DNA of 64,000 bases from positions 1 to 64,000 of the forward strand of contig NZ_JAJNOC010000012.1 in NCBI RefSeq assembly GCF_021044825.1, in the 5' to 3' direction. The notes beneath the pieces are model-generated. The model searched no databases, was not told the DNA's origin, and saw nothing but the letters and a program-made list of their open reading frames with translations. A program made the translations under genes and the position numbers. The DNA is from Massilia phyllostachyos. GTDB taxonomy: Bacteria; Pseudomonadota; Gammaproteobacteria; Burkholderiales; Burkholderiaceae_D. Positions 1-8,534 of the stretch are shown piece by piece; the stretch's first letter is position 1, and every line of letters begins with the position of its first letter.

Positions 1-139
1 AGCAATCAATTTGAGAAACATGGCGGTGAGTTCCACCGTGTCGGCCTGTGGAGGGGAAGGCGCTGGCCTTGCGCGCGAGCGCAGGGTGAAACCGGCCCCT
101 GTGAAGCAGGAACTCAACGGTAAGGCGAGCTTTAAGTAG
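1..139 (+). CDS. TnpB / RNA-guided transposon nuclease, C-terminal fragment
   Basis: The frame is open from the window edge and stops at TAG 137-139, giving 45 residues. The tail reads ...AINLRNMAVSSTVSACGGEG... and ends VKPAPVKQELNGKASFK. This resembles the variable C-terminal tail that follows the zinc ribbon in OrfB/TnpB proteins of IS200/IS605-type elements (typically an AxNI/LR stretch, then Gly/Ser-rich sequence, then VKQE). The catalytic RuvC and zinc-ribbon parts lie outside the window, so activity cannot be judged. The call rests on the tail pattern and on the abrupt break in the downstream gene. A spurious frame is the alternative. Confidence 0.62.
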   Translation, partial: AINLRNMAVSSTVSACGGEGAGLARERRVKPAPVKQELNGKASFK

Positions 140-165
140 TATCGAGCTGCTTTGCATAAGTTTGA
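1..165 (+). mobile_element. Right end of an IS200/IS605-type element
   Basis: The TnpB stop at 137-139 is followed by about 26 bases of A/T-richer DNA. After that, a different coding frame (a SnoaL-like protein with no start codon) begins at 166. The element boundary is inferred to lie between about 140 and 170. In this family the 3' end of tnpB plus the right end encodes the omega/reRNA scaffold, and the adjoining flank acts as guide. The left end, any tnpA and the exact junction are not visible. No terminal inverted repeat is expected for this family. Confidence 0.5.
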
Positions 166-477
166 GAGAACGGCTTTCCCACCGCGGGCACCTACCGCGG
201 CATCCCGGAAGTATGCGAACACGTCAGGGTCGGACGCGGCTCGTGGGCCGAGGGCAGCTGCGATCCCGAGGGCATCTTCGTCAAGGACGACAAAGCCGTC
301 GTTTACCTCTACGCATGGGTGCGCTTACACGACGCGGCCGAATGGACCGGGGGACGCTTTGCCGATGGCTTCGTGTTCCGTGACGGGAAAATCATCGAGT
401 ACCGCTCGTTCGGCGAACGCGCCGACGCCCTCGCCTGGGCCGGCATCGACGACCCGGCATCGCCAGACCAGCATTGA
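166..477 (+). pseudogene. SnoaL/NTF2-like protein, 5'-truncated
   Basis: The frame starting just after an in-frame stop at 163-165 reads ENGFPTAGTYRGIPEVCEHV and ends ...AWAGIDDPASPDQH, stop 475-477 (103 codons). It has the alternating hydrophobic strands and the 'F.DGKI.EYR.F' ending typical of nuclear-transport-factor-2/SnoaL-like small alpha+beta barrel proteins. No ATG, GTG or TTG with a ribosome site opens the frame, and it begins exactly where the transposon end stops. I therefore read it as the 3' part of a gene cut by insertion. The fold is clear but the substrate is unknown. Confidence 0.6.
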
Positions 478-498
478 CTGGCTGAACGAGGGGCGTAG

Positions 499-888
499 AT
501 GGACGATGCGTTGGACTGGCAGCCGATCACCGAAGCTGCCCTATGGGACAGGATCCTGCACGCCGAAGGCCGGATGAGCCCTCAGCTCTTCCGCCTATGG
601 GAAGCGATCAGGATTTCACCGGTGAAGTGGGAAGAAAAGACCTATGGCAGCACCGGCGGCGGCTTCTGGGTGGTCGCCATCATCGGAAACCGGGCGATCT
701 GGTTCAACGATATCGAGGACGGGTTCAACTGTTCCTCATATACGGTCACCGGCCAGCTCGCTGAATACTTCTGCAACCAGGATGAGCTCGACATGACTGT
801 CCAGAACATCCTGACGATCATCGAGACAGGCATCGATTCGAGCGCAAGATGCTCGGCCCCGATCCCTGGAGCATGGCGGCCGGAATAA
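499..888 (+). CDS. Hypothetical protein (129 aa)
   Basis: The start ATG 499 has a good upstream GAGGGG. The protein is soluble, acidic and Trp-rich, beginning MDDALDWQPITEAALWDRI and containing GGGFWVVAIIG and WFNDIEDGFN, with no signal peptide or membrane segment. The central motif looks like that of a family of small uncharacterised bacterial proteins, but I cannot name a domain. The last ~15 residues are rich in Pro/Arg and look less protein-like, so a late frameshift is possible. It follows the truncated SnoaL-like gene by 21 bases and is convergent with the Sel1 gene. Confidence 0.6.
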   Translation: MDDALDWQPITEAALWDRILHAEGRMSPQLFRLWEAIRISPVKWEEKTYGSTGGGFWVVAIIGNRAIWFNDIEDGFNCSSYTVTGQLAEYFCNQDELDMTVQNILTIIETGIDSSARCSAPIPGAWRPE

Positions 889-903
889 GCGCGGCACCGG
901 ACG

Positions 904-2547
904 CTAAGCCGCCAGGCCGATCTCGGTTCCCGCCTCCCCCTCCTCATCAATCTTGACCGACGCGCCCAACAAGGTGCGCAAGCGGTAGAGTCGCTGCCGG
1001 TAATTCCCTTCCGGCCCCGACGGCCCGCAATCGATCTGCTCGAACAGCCGTCCGATGCGGTCCAGCGCGATGCGTTCCTGCGCCGTTTCGACCAGCACCA
1101 GGCGCCGCTTGCTGCGCCCGTAGCTGGCGCGGATGTCGATCACCAGGCAGTGGCCCTGGTCGGCGACCGGCACGTCCAGCAGCAGCGCCTCGGCGCGCGA
1201 CAGGTTGAACAGAGCGGCCAGTTCGAGGCGCGCCGCGAGCAGCGGGTGGGCCGGAGCGGCGTCGCGCGGGCGGTTGCGCTGGACGGCCTGGTAGCTGGCG
1301 AACAGGATGCCGGTTTCCAGGTAGGGCGGCGTGGACAGGCGCGGCGCGATCTTGCGCAGCAGCGCGGCGGCGGCGCCGGAACCCTGGGCGGCCGCTTTTT
1401 GCAGCCAGTAGGCCGCGCGCACGTCGTTGTTCTCGTTTTCGCGGCGCGCGCGCCAGGCGTTGTTGCCGCATTCGAGCTGGGCGTCGGCGTAGCCCATCTC
1501 GGCGGCGCGTTCCAGGTAGCGCTGGGCGTCGGCCACGTTGCGCTGGGAGAATTCCGGCTTGATATAGATGCGCGACAGCGCGTACCAGGCTTCCGGCAAG
1601 CCTTGCTCGCCTGCCAGCGTCAGCCAGCGGATCGCCTTCTTGAAATTGGCGGCCCCGCCACCGCCGCCGGCAATGCGGCGGCCGTCGATGCCCATGCGCG
1701 CGCAGCGCAGGCCCATGGCGAGCTGGGCGTGGCGGTCGTGCTCGGCGGCGGCGAGTTCCCAGAAGCATAGGGGTTCGCCTGGTGCCGGGGCCGGGCCATG
1801 ACGGGCGTCGAGCAAGCGCGCGACCCGCGACAGCAGGGTGATGTCGCTGGGGGCCAGGCGCTGCAGCTGGCCGCGGCTGGAGGCGGCCGCCACCAGCGCG
1901 CGCGCCAGCGGCAGGGCGCGCACCAGGTAGTCTTCCCAGTGGCCGGTTTCCCAGGCCTGCTCGAGCACGGCGGCCTGGGCTTCGGCAACGCCGTTGTCGG
2001 CGGCGCGGCGCAGCCAGGCCTGGCTCGCGGCCGGCGCGCCGGCGGTGGACGAGGCGGACAAGGTGGACGAAGTGGCGGGCGCAGCGGATTCAGGGCGGGC
2101 TGCGCGCGCCGGCGCGGGCGTTGCGCTCAGCTCGCGGCGGCGCGCCAGCAGCCATTGGGCGGCGGGAAAGCCGGCGCGCGCCGCGTCTTCGAGGGCGCGC
2201 TGGGCCTTGGCGTGCTGCGCTCCCGGCCCGGGGCCGGCGGGATCCAGCACCAGCTGGGCATAGACCAGGCCGGCGTGCACGCTGCCGTCGTCGTAGGCGC
2301 GCTCGTACCAGGAGGCGAGCGCCGGGGCGCTGCCCTGTGCCAGTTCCAGAGGAATATGGTCGCCGATGAGCTGCCAGGCTTGCTGGCACTCCTGGCGCGC
2401 GGCCCTCTCCAGCCAGTACAGGGCGGTGGGCAGGCTTTGCGGCAGGCCGGCGCTGCCGAACAGGTAGAGCTTGCCCAGCGCGAGCTGGGCCGCAGCCTGT
2501 CCGGCGCGGGCGTTGCGGATGATCGCCAGTTCTTCGCGGTTAGCCAT
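904..2547 (-). CDS. Sel1-repeat (TPR-like) protein
   Basis: This is a 547-residue protein built from Sel1-like repeats: AQLALGKLYLFGSAGLPQS near the N-terminus, then AEAQAAVLEQAWETG, LPEAWYALSRIYIKPEFSQ and YADAQLECGNNAWRARREN. Each is an alpha-solenoid unit of about 36 residues with the AxxxLGxxY and A..WL..AA signature. An Ala/Pro/Ser-rich linker lies at about residues 170-200. The C-terminal ~110 residues (from about LELAALFNLSRAEALLLDV) are not Sel1 and may be a separate small domain. There is no signal peptide, so it is probably a cytoplasmic scaffold. The start ATG (2545-2547) was taken as the first Met before repeat 1. Confidence 0.75.
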   Translation of the reverse strand: MANREELAIIRNARAGQAAAQLALGKLYLFGSAGLPQSLPTALYWLERAARQECQQAWQLIGDHIPLELAQGSAPALASWYERAYDDGSVHAGLVYAQLVLDPAGPGPGAQHAKAQRALEDAARAGFPAAQWLLARRRELSATPAPARAARPESAAPATSSTLSASSTAGAPAASQAWLRRAADNGVAEAQAAVLEQAWETGHWEDYLVRALPLARALVAAASSRGQLQRLAPSDITLLSRVARLLDARHGPAPAPGEPLCFWELAAAEHDRHAQLAMGLRCARMGIDGRRIAGGGGGAANFKKAIRWLTLAGEQGLPEAWYALSRIYIKPEFSQRNVADAQRYLERAAEMGYADAQLECGNNAWRARRENENNDVRAAYWLQKAAAQGSGAAAALLRKIAPRLSTPPYLETGILFASYQAVQRNRPRDAAPAHPLLAARLELAALFNLSRAEALLLDVPVADQGHCLVIDIRASYGRSKRRLVLVETAQERIALDRIGRLFEQIDCGPSGPEGNYRQRLYRLRTLLGASVKIDEEGEAGTEIGLAA

Positions 2548-2994
2548 CGTTCGTCATGGTGTGGGTTCGGTACGCGGCGGCGGTTCGAAGGGCCTTGCTG
2601 GCGACCGGGCAGTGCAGGACAGCCAAGCCCAAAGTTGCCAATATACAAGAAATCAATATTGGCCGCCGACACGCTCGCAATGTGACGCTGAGTCTAAGCC
2701 TCGCTTCCCCGCGCTTCTCTTGCTATCCCGGACTTCCTTGAGGCGGCGCAAACCGCTGTGTTGACGAACTCGGCTGTAACGCTGAAGCAATTTGTTACAT
2801 GTTTTTGACACGCGTTTCAAAAATACAACAGCACGATTGGATAATGTGGCTTTTGACCAACTCACCCCTTCATAATTGACAAAACCGACAATCTTGACGA
2901 CTCAAGCATTTAAGGTGCAGCTTATCCGGGCGTTCAGCACACGAGCCTCAACGCCAAGGATGACGCGATATATTTAAGAAAAGGAATACGAACA
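2548..2994. other. 447-base gene-free region upstream of porin 1
   Basis: No convincing coding frame, RNA gene or repeat is seen. The right part (about 2760-2990) is clearly more A/T-rich than its surroundings and holds several TTGAC-like hexamers (2805, 2876, 2894). None has a well-placed -10. It presumably holds the promoter and long leader of the porin, as well as the Sel1 gene promoter on the other strand. Confidence 0.5.
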
Positions 2995-4044
2995 ATGAAA
3001 CACTCCCTCATGGCCGTCGCACTGCTGGGCGCATTCGCCGGCGTGGCCCATGCACAAACCTCGGTTCAAGTCTACGGCACCATCGATGCCGGCCTGATCA
3101 AGCGCAGCGGCCAGTCGCTGAACATCGGCAAGCGCGCCTCGAACACCCTGGGTTTCAAGGGCACCGAAGAACTGGGCAACGGCCTCAAGGCGCTGTTCCA
3201 GCTGGAAATGCGTTACGAGCCGGACACCGGCACCAATGAAATCGGCGGCAACGGCACCCAGCGTCCGCTGTTCCAGGGCCAGAGCCGCGTCGGCCTGCAG
3301 GGCGACTTCGGTATCGTCCGCATCGGCCGCGGCCTGACTCCGTTCCACGAAACCGTCGGCGCCTTCGAGCCGTTCCACGCTTCGCCGAGCCCGGCCGGCT
3401 TCTGGACCGACATCGCCGTCGCAGGCTACAACTCGCAGCCGCTGGACACCGCCGGCTACTCGAGCAACCGCTTCTCGAACGCGGTCTGGTACAACTCGCC
3501 GGTCACCAGCGGCTTCCAGCTGAACGCGGCGATCGCCACCAAGGAAAACGGCGGCGGCCCGGCAGTCATCGGCCGCGGCACCGCGGCCAACCCGCAGTTC
3601 CCGCTGGGCGCCGAAGCGTCGGCCAACCCGTTCTCGATCACCGGCACCTACAACAACGGTCCGCTGGCGGTCATGGGCGCCTACGAGCGTAACGCCATCG
3701 AATCGAAGGTCTGGTCGATCGGCGCATCGGTCGCGGCCACCCCGGAACTGAAGCTGATGGCCCTGTACTCGAAGCAGGACCAGGAAGAAAACCGCCTGTT
3801 CAACCAGAACACCAAGGCATGGGTGCTGGGCGCGAACTACACCATGGGCCCGGGCAAGTTCCTGGCCGGTTACGGCCAGAAGGACCAGGACGGCCTGGAG
3901 AAGGTCAAGCAGCTGTCGCTAGGCTACGAGTACAGCCTGTCGAAGCGCACCTACCTGTACGTCGACGCGTCGCGCAAGAAGGGCCTGACCACCCAGCCGA
4001 CCACCGTCAACCACTACGATGTGGGCGTGAACCACTCGTTCTAA
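2995..4044 (+). CDS. Outer-membrane porin (Gram-negative porin, general diffusion type)
   Basis: A 349-residue trimeric beta-barrel porin of the Burkholderiales type. The signal peptide is MKHSLMAVALLGAFAGVAHA, followed by the mature start QTSVQVYGTIDAGL. Next come the typical 'NTLGFKGTEELGNGLKALFQLE' strand pair, aromatic girdle residues, and a terminal strand YDVGVNHSF ending in Phe, the BAM-recognition signature. It should form a passive channel for small hydrophilic solutes. Ribosome site AAGGAA precedes ATG 2995. It stands alone with its own terminator and is followed by a paralogue. Specificity cannot be inferred. Confidence 0.93.
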   Translation: MKHSLMAVALLGAFAGVAHAQTSVQVYGTIDAGLIKRSGQSLNIGKRASNTLGFKGTEELGNGLKALFQLEMRYEPDTGTNEIGGNGTQRPLFQGQSRVGLQGDFGIVRIGRGLTPFHETVGAFEPFHASPSPAGFWTDIAVAGYNSQPLDTAGYSSNRFSNAVWYNSPVTSGFQLNAAIATKENGGGPAVIGRGTAANPQFPLGAEASANPFSITGTYNNGPLAVMGAYERNAIESKVWSIGASVAATPELKLMALYSKQDQEENRLFNQNTKAWVLGANYTMGPGKFLAGYGQKDQDGLEKVKQLSLGYEYSLSKRTYLYVDASRKKGLTTQPTTVNHYDVGVNHSF

Positions 4045-4096
4045 GCTGAACAAGGGGTGAAGACGGGCCGCACGGCCTGTTGGACCGAGCAAGATG

Positions 4097-4130
4097 GGGC
4101 GGACATGGGAAACCATGTCCGCCCTTTGTT
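4097..4130 (+). terminator. Rho-independent terminator of porin 1
   Basis: A perfect 12-bp stem GGGCGGACATGG (4097-4108) pairs with CCATGTCCGCCC (4113-4124) around a GAAA loop, followed by TTTGTTT. It lies 53 bases after the porin stop. Confidence 0.9.
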
Positions 4131-4296
4131 TCGGGCGCCGTTCACAGCGTTTTTGCTGCTGTTGTGTAGTATTTCAGCAACGCCAAGCATGAGCACCGCA
4201 TCACCCCTGTTTAGGGTCTGTACAGTGCGCAGTAGCAATGGCATATTGCCAAGACGGGTAACAAAACGCTCGTTCGCAAAATAACATGGAGACGCA

Positions 4297-5577
4297 ATGA
4301 AGAAGAGTATCCTGGCCGCGCTGCTCGGCACCTGTTTCGCAACCTCGGCCTTCGCGCAGACCAGCGTGCAGATCTACGGTATCGCCGACGCCGGCGTGAT
4401 GTGGCAGAAGGGCGGCCCGACCAAGATCTACAGCGGCGGCGCCGACGGCTCGCGTATCGGTTTCAAGGGCACCGAAGACCTCGGCAACGGCTACAAGGCG
4501 ATCTTCAACCTGGAAGCCCGCGTCGAACTCGACACCGGCACCCAGCAGCCGACCCTGATGAACGACAATCCGGGCACCTACCTGCTGCGCGGCATGAACG
4601 GCATCCCGCCGGCGATCCTGTCGAGCCTGCAAAACCTGATCCAGCCGCCGGGCGGCCCGGCCGTCAACCAGGAACGCGCGCTGTTCGACCGCACCGCGAT
4701 GGTCGGCCTGATCACCCCGGTCGGCGCCGTGCTGCTGGGCCGCATGTACACCCCGGGCTATGAAGTCTTCAACAAGGCCGACACCTTCGAGTCGGGCACC
4801 GGCGGCACCTGGGGCCACGTGACCGGCGGCACCGCCGGCTTCACCGCGCTGGGCGCCGACATCCGCTCGCAGGAAGCGATCCAGTACCGTATCGCCCTGC
4901 CGAGCGGCATTGGCGCGTCGGTCATGTACGGCCCGAAAGGTTCGGGCTACCTGGGCCGCTACAACAAGTTCCGCGCCGGCGCCGTCACCTACACCGCGAA
5001 CGGCTTCGACATCGGCATCGGCTACAACCACGGCTACGACCAGCTGAACCGTCCGAGCCTGCGCACCACCACCGTGGGCGGCTCCTATACCCTGAACGAC
5101 ACCTGGAAATTGTTCGCCGGCTTCCACAGCCAGCGTAACTCGAACTCGGTGCTGATCGCCGACTACACCAATGGCTGGGATGCCGGCGTGGTCCCGGCCC
5201 TGACTGCCCAGGGCGTGCCGGCGGCCAACCGCGCCGCACTGCGCAACATCTTCCTGACCGCGATCCGCCGCAACACCCAGCAGGACGCCAACAGCTACCA
5301 GGTCGGCGCCCACTACAAGCTGGGCAGCGGCCGCATCATGGCCCAGTACGCGCACCAGAACGACCGTACCGAGACCAACAGCGACGCCGACCTGTACGCG
5401 CTGGGTTACGACCACTTCCTGTCGAAGCGCACCGACCTGTACACCGTCGTGTCCTTCATCAAGAACGATGGCCTGGCACAGTACTCGCCGGGCACCTCGG
5501 GCAACCCGGGCGGCTTCACCAAGGCGCCGGGCGAAGACGGCCGCGCGCTGCAGATCGGCATCCGCCACCGCTTCTGA
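4297..5577 (+). CDS. Outer-membrane porin, larger paralogue
   Basis: A 426-residue porin, about 77 residues longer than its upstream neighbour. The signal peptide is MKKSILAALLGTCFATSAFA and the mature start QTSVQIYGIADAGVMWQKG. It shares the 'RIGFKGTEDLGNGYKAIFNLEARVELDTG' block and ends GIRHRF with a terminal Phe. The extra length is in predicted surface loops, including a segment at about residues 90-130 (NDNPGTYLLRG...) and one near residues 290-325. Loop differences suggest a different solute range. GGAG lies eight bases before ATG 4297. A strong terminator follows. Confidence 0.92.
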   Translation: MKKSILAALLGTCFATSAFAQTSVQIYGIADAGVMWQKGGPTKIYSGGADGSRIGFKGTEDLGNGYKAIFNLEARVELDTGTQQPTLMNDNPGTYLLRGMNGIPPAILSSLQNLIQPPGGPAVNQERALFDRTAMVGLITPVGAVLLGRMYTPGYEVFNKADTFESGTGGTWGHVTGGTAGFTALGADIRSQEAIQYRIALPSGIGASVMYGPKGSGYLGRYNKFRAGAVTYTANGFDIGIGYNHGYDQLNRPSLRTTTVGGSYTLNDTWKLFAGFHSQRNSNSVLIADYTNGWDAGVVPALTAQGVPAANRAALRNIFLTAIRRNTQQDANSYQVGAHYKLGSGRIMAQYAHQNDRTETNSDADLYALGYDHFLSKRTDLYTVVSFIKNDGLAQYSPGTSGNPGGFTKAPGEDGRALQIGIRHRF

Positions 5578-5600
5578 TTCAGGCAGCGCCTGCCTCACGA

Positions 5601-5626
5601 GACGCCCCGCGGGGCGTCTTTTTTTA
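5601..5626 (+). terminator. Rho-independent terminator of porin 2
   Basis: Stem GACGCCCC (5601-5608) and GGGGCGTC (5611-5618) with a two-base centre, then a run of seven T. It lies 23 bases after the porin stop. Confidence 0.9.
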
Positions 5627-5695
5627 TGTCCAGAGCGAACCTGCCGTCGGTTAAAATGTGACTTCGTCGTTCCTTCAATCCCCTTCCGAGCATTC

Positions 5696-6361
5696 ATGAC
5701 CACTGACGTACTCGACGCCAACGCCGTCGCCCAATACCTGATCGACCACCCGCAGTTCTTCGAAGAGCACGCCGGCCTGCTGGGCGAAGTCAGGCTGTCG
5801 AGCCCGCTGACCGGCCGCGCCGTGTCGCTGCAGGAGCGCCAGATGGAAGTCATGCGCGACAAGTACCGCGTGCTCGAGCTGCGCCTGGCCGACCTGACCC
5901 GCCGCGCCGAGGAAAACCACGCGATCGCCAACCGCTTCCACGCCTGGAACCAGGCGCTGCTGGCGTCCAAAGGCGGCGCCGCGATGGCGCGCGACCTGGC
6001 CGATGCGCTGCGCACCGAATTCATGGTCCCGCAAGTCACCCTGCGCCTGTGGAACCTGGCCCCGGAGCACGACGGCGCCTGGTTCACGGGTGGCGTCTCG
6101 AGCGATGCGCGCCTGTTCGCCGCCAGCCTGCGCGCGCCTTACTGCGGGCTGAACAACGACTTCGAAGCGGTGCGCTGGCTCGACGATCCGGCCTCGGTGC
6201 GCTCGACCGTCCTGATGCCGCTGGTATGCGAGGGCAAGACCTTCGGCCTGCTGGTGCTGGGCGCGCCCAACGACGACCGCTTCACCGCGACCATGGCGAC
6301 CGATTTCCTGGTCCACATCGCCGCCACCGCCAGCACCGCGCTGGCCCCGCTGCGCGCCTGA
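5696..6361 (+). CDS. DUF484 family protein
   Basis: A 221-residue cytoplasmic protein. The N-terminal helix pair MTTDVLDANAVAQYLIDHP-QFFEEHAGLL is diagnostic of DUF484. A coiled-coil around residues 45-85 (ERQMEVMRDKYRVLELRL) leads into a GAF-like domain (about residues 95-215) with VRSTVLMPLVCEGKTFGLLVLG. Family members sit next to xerC and dapF in many beta- and gammaproteobacteria, but their biochemical role is not established. Here it is three bases upstream of xerC, so the two are translationally linked. The start ATG 5696 was chosen because the longer frame upstream lies inside the porin tail and terminator. Confidence 0.87.
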   Translation: MTTDVLDANAVAQYLIDHPQFFEEHAGLLGEVRLSSPLTGRAVSLQERQMEVMRDKYRVLELRLADLTRRAEENHAIANRFHAWNQALLASKGGAAMARDLADALRTEFMVPQVTLRLWNLAPEHDGAWFTGGVSSDARLFAASLRAPYCGLNNDFEAVRWLDDPASVRSTVLMPLVCEGKTFGLLVLGAPNDDRFTATMATDFLVHIAATASTALAPLRA

Positions 6362-6363
6362 CG

Positions 6364-7305
6364 ATGGCGGGCTCGGCGGCTGAGGACGACTTGCCGGCGC
6401 GCTACCTGGGCGAGCTGGCCACCCAGCGCCAGCTGTCGCCGCACACGGTCGCCGCCTACCGCCGCGACCTGCTGGAGCTGGCCCAGCTCGCCGGCCATGC
6501 CGACTGGCCGCGTATTTCCCACCACGACATCCGCCGCTTCGCCGCCAAACTGCACGCCGGCGGCCAGTCGCCGCGTTCGATCGCGCGCAAGCTGTCCGGC
6601 TGGCGCGGCTTCTACGAATGGCTGTCGCGCCGGCTAGACCTGGCCGCGAACCCGGTCGACGGCGTGCGCGCCCCGCGCCGGCCCAAGACGCTGCCCAAAG
6701 CCCTGTCGGTCGACGACGCGGTGCAATTGATGGAAGCGAACCGTCACGGCCATCCGGAACCGGCCGAGCTGTGCGACCGCGCCATGTTCGAGCTGCTGTA
6801 TTCGAGCGGCTTGCGGGTCTCGGAACTCACCGGCCTGGACATGGTCTATACCGAAGGCGGACAAGGCGCGTCCGCCTCGCTCGGCTGGTACGACGCGCCG
6901 GCCGGCGAAGTCGTGGTCACCGGCAAGGGCGGCAAGATGCGCCGCGTCCCCGTCGGCGCCCCTGCGCGCGCGGCCCTGGCGGCCTGGCTGGCGGTGCGCC
7001 CCGCCGCGCGCGACGGCAGCCCTGCCCTGTTCCTGTCGGCGCGCGGCGTGCGCGTCACGCCGCGCGTGGTGCAGACGCGCCTGAAGGCCCACGCCCTGCG
7101 CGCCGGCACGCCGGTGCACGTGCATCCGCACGTGCTGCGCCACTCCTTCGCCTCGCACGTGCTGCAATCCTCGGGCGACCTGCGCGCGGTGCAGGAACTG
7201 CTCGGCCACGCCAGCATCACCTCGACCCAGGTGTATACGGCGCTCGACTTCCAGCACCTGGCGGCGGTCTACGACAAGGCCCATCCGCGCGCCAAATCCA
7301 AGTAA
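6364..7305 (+). CDS. xerC: Tyrosine recombinase XerC
   Basis: A 313-residue site-specific recombinase that, with XerD, resolves chromosome dimers at dif before cell division. The N-terminal SAM-like core-binding domain spans about residues 10-95 (LSPHTVAAYRRDLLEL). The catalytic domain shows the full set: Arg in YSSGLRVSELTGLD, Lys in VTGKGGKMRRVPVG, HxxR in HPHVLRHSFASH, His in LLGHASI, and the nucleophilic Tyr in STQVYTAL. The length matches the family. A short insert (YTEGGQGASASLGWY) lies between the first Arg and the Lys strand. ATG 6364 directly follows the DUF484 stop. Confidence 0.95.
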   Translation: MAGSAAEDDLPARYLGELATQRQLSPHTVAAYRRDLLELAQLAGHADWPRISHHDIRRFAAKLHAGGQSPRSIARKLSGWRGFYEWLSRRLDLAANPVDGVRAPRRPKTLPKALSVDDAVQLMEANRHGHPEPAELCDRAMFELLYSSGLRVSELTGLDMVYTEGGQGASASLGWYDAPAGEVVVTGKGGKMRRVPVGAPARAALAAWLAVRPAARDGSPALFLSARGVRVTPRVVQTRLKAHALRAGTPVHVHPHVLRHSFASHVLQSSGDLRAVQELLGHASITSTQVYTALDFQHLAAVYDKAHPRAKSK

Positions 7306-7439
7306 TTGGTGGAACAAAGCCGCGACGCTGGTGTGAGCTGCGTCAAGACACTGCACGGTTGATGGTGGTGTTGCAAGAATTCCGGCATAATCCCCCGATT
7401 CTCGGCCCCGGCGCGGGCCCAACCGGACGCACAGCGAAT

Positions 7440-8519
7440 ATGGAACCCATCCCGAGCACCATCCTGACCGGCTTCCTCGGCGCAGGCAAGACCACCCTCC
7501 TCAACCGCATCCTGCACGAGGAGCACGGCCTGCGCATCGCCGTCATCGAGAACGAATTCGGCCAGGAAAACATCGACAACGAGATCCTGGTGCGCGATAC
7601 CGGCGAGCAGATCGTCGAGATGAACAACGGCTGCATCTGCTGCACCGTGCGCGGCGACCTGATCGTGGCGCTGAACAACCTGGCGCAGAAGCGCGCCGCC
7701 GGCGAGATCGCGTTCGACCGCGTGGTGATCGAAACCACGGGCCTGGCCAACCCGGGCCCGGTGGCCCAGACCTTCTTCGTGGACGAGGAAGTGGGCGCCA
7801 ACTACATGCTCGACGCGGTGGTGACCGTGGTCGATGCGCGCCACGCCATGATGCAGCTGGACACGCACGAGGAAGCCCAGCGCCAGGTGGGCTTCGCCGA
7901 CAAGATCCTGCTCTCGAAGACCGACCTGGTCGACGCCGCCGCGGTCGACGCCCTGAAGACGCGCCTGCACCGCATCAACCCGCGCGCCCCGATCGCCACG
8001 AGCGACTTCGGCCGCGCGCCGATCTCCGACGTGCTCGACCTGCGCGGCTTCAACCTGAATGACAAGCTGGAAATCGATCCGGACTTCCTGCGCGCCGAGG
8101 AGCACGACCACGATCACGACCATGAACACGGTCACGCTCATGAGCACGGCGAACACTGTGGCCACGACCATGCCCATGGCGAAGCCTGCAAGCATCACGA
8201 TCACCACCACAGCCACCACACCGACGACATCGCCGCCTTCGTGTTCAAGAGCGAGCGCGCCTTCGATCCGGCGCGCCTCGACCAGTTCCTGGGCAGCATG
8301 GTGCAGGTCTTCGGCCCGCAGATGCTGCGCTACAAGGGTGTGCTGGCGATGGACGGGGCCGACCGCAAGGTGGTGTTCCAGGGGGTGCATCAAATCATGG
8401 GCAGCGACCTGGGCGCAAAGTGGGGCGAGAACGAAGTTCGCGGCAGTAAAATGGTATTTATTGGTAAAAATTTACCAAAAGACGTATTTATCGCCGGACT
8501 CGAACAGTGTTTGGTATAA
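7440..8519 (+). CDS. CobW/COG0523 family metal-trafficking GTPase with His-rich loop
   Basis: A 359-residue G3E-family P-loop GTPase. Walker A is GFLGAGKTT near the N-terminus, the COG0523 metal motif is GCICC (in MNNGCICCTVRGDL), and the base-recognition motif SKTD follows. A CobW C-terminal domain ends the protein. Between them (residues 222-260, bases 8103-8219) is a loop with 19 His and 2 Cys in 39 residues, a probable metal store or sensor. Members act as chaperones for zinc, cobalt or iron-type nitrile hydratase metals; zinc is most likely here but unproven. No Zur-like palindrome was recognised upstream. dksA follows after a structured 218-base leader. Confidence 0.88.
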   Translation: MEPIPSTILTGFLGAGKTTLLNRILHEEHGLRIAVIENEFGQENIDNEILVRDTGEQIVEMNNGCICCTVRGDLIVALNNLAQKRAAGEIAFDRVVIETTGLANPGPVAQTFFVDEEVGANYMLDAVVTVVDARHAMMQLDTHEEAQRQVGFADKILLSKTDLVDAAAVDALKTRLHRINPRAPIATSDFGRAPISDVLDLRGFNLNDKLEIDPDFLRAEEHDHDHDHEHGHAHEHGEHCGHDHAHGEACKHHDHHHSHHTDDIAAFVFKSERAFDPARLDQFLGSMVQVFGPQMLRYKGVLAMDGADRKVVFQGVHQIMGSDLGAKWGENEVRGSKMVFIGKNLPKDVFIAGLEQCLV

Positions 8520-8534
8520 ACTACATCAGTTTTG

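Noticed and set aside
1150..1770. Long open frames on the plus strand opposite the Sel1 gene
   Set aside because: Composition is Gly/Arg/Ala-biased shadow coding typical of GC-rich DNA; the minus frame has repeated Sel1 motifs.
2805..2904. Several TTGACA-like hexamers upstream of porin 1 as promoters
   Set aside because: None has a -10 hexamer at 16-18 bases; I could not choose one.
4201..6087. A 628-codon open frame on the minus strand across porin 2 and the DUF484 gene
   Set aside because: It runs antisense through two well-supported genes and a terminator and has no recognisable domain; it is a codon-bias artefact.
7306..7439. Zur box before the COG0523 GTPase
   Set aside because: No palindrome resembling a Zur site was found in the 134-base spacer.
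8101..8221. DNA-level tandem repeat or CRISPR-like array in the His-codon stretch
   Set aside because: The periodicity comes from CAC/CAT-GAC codons of the His-rich loop inside an intact gene.
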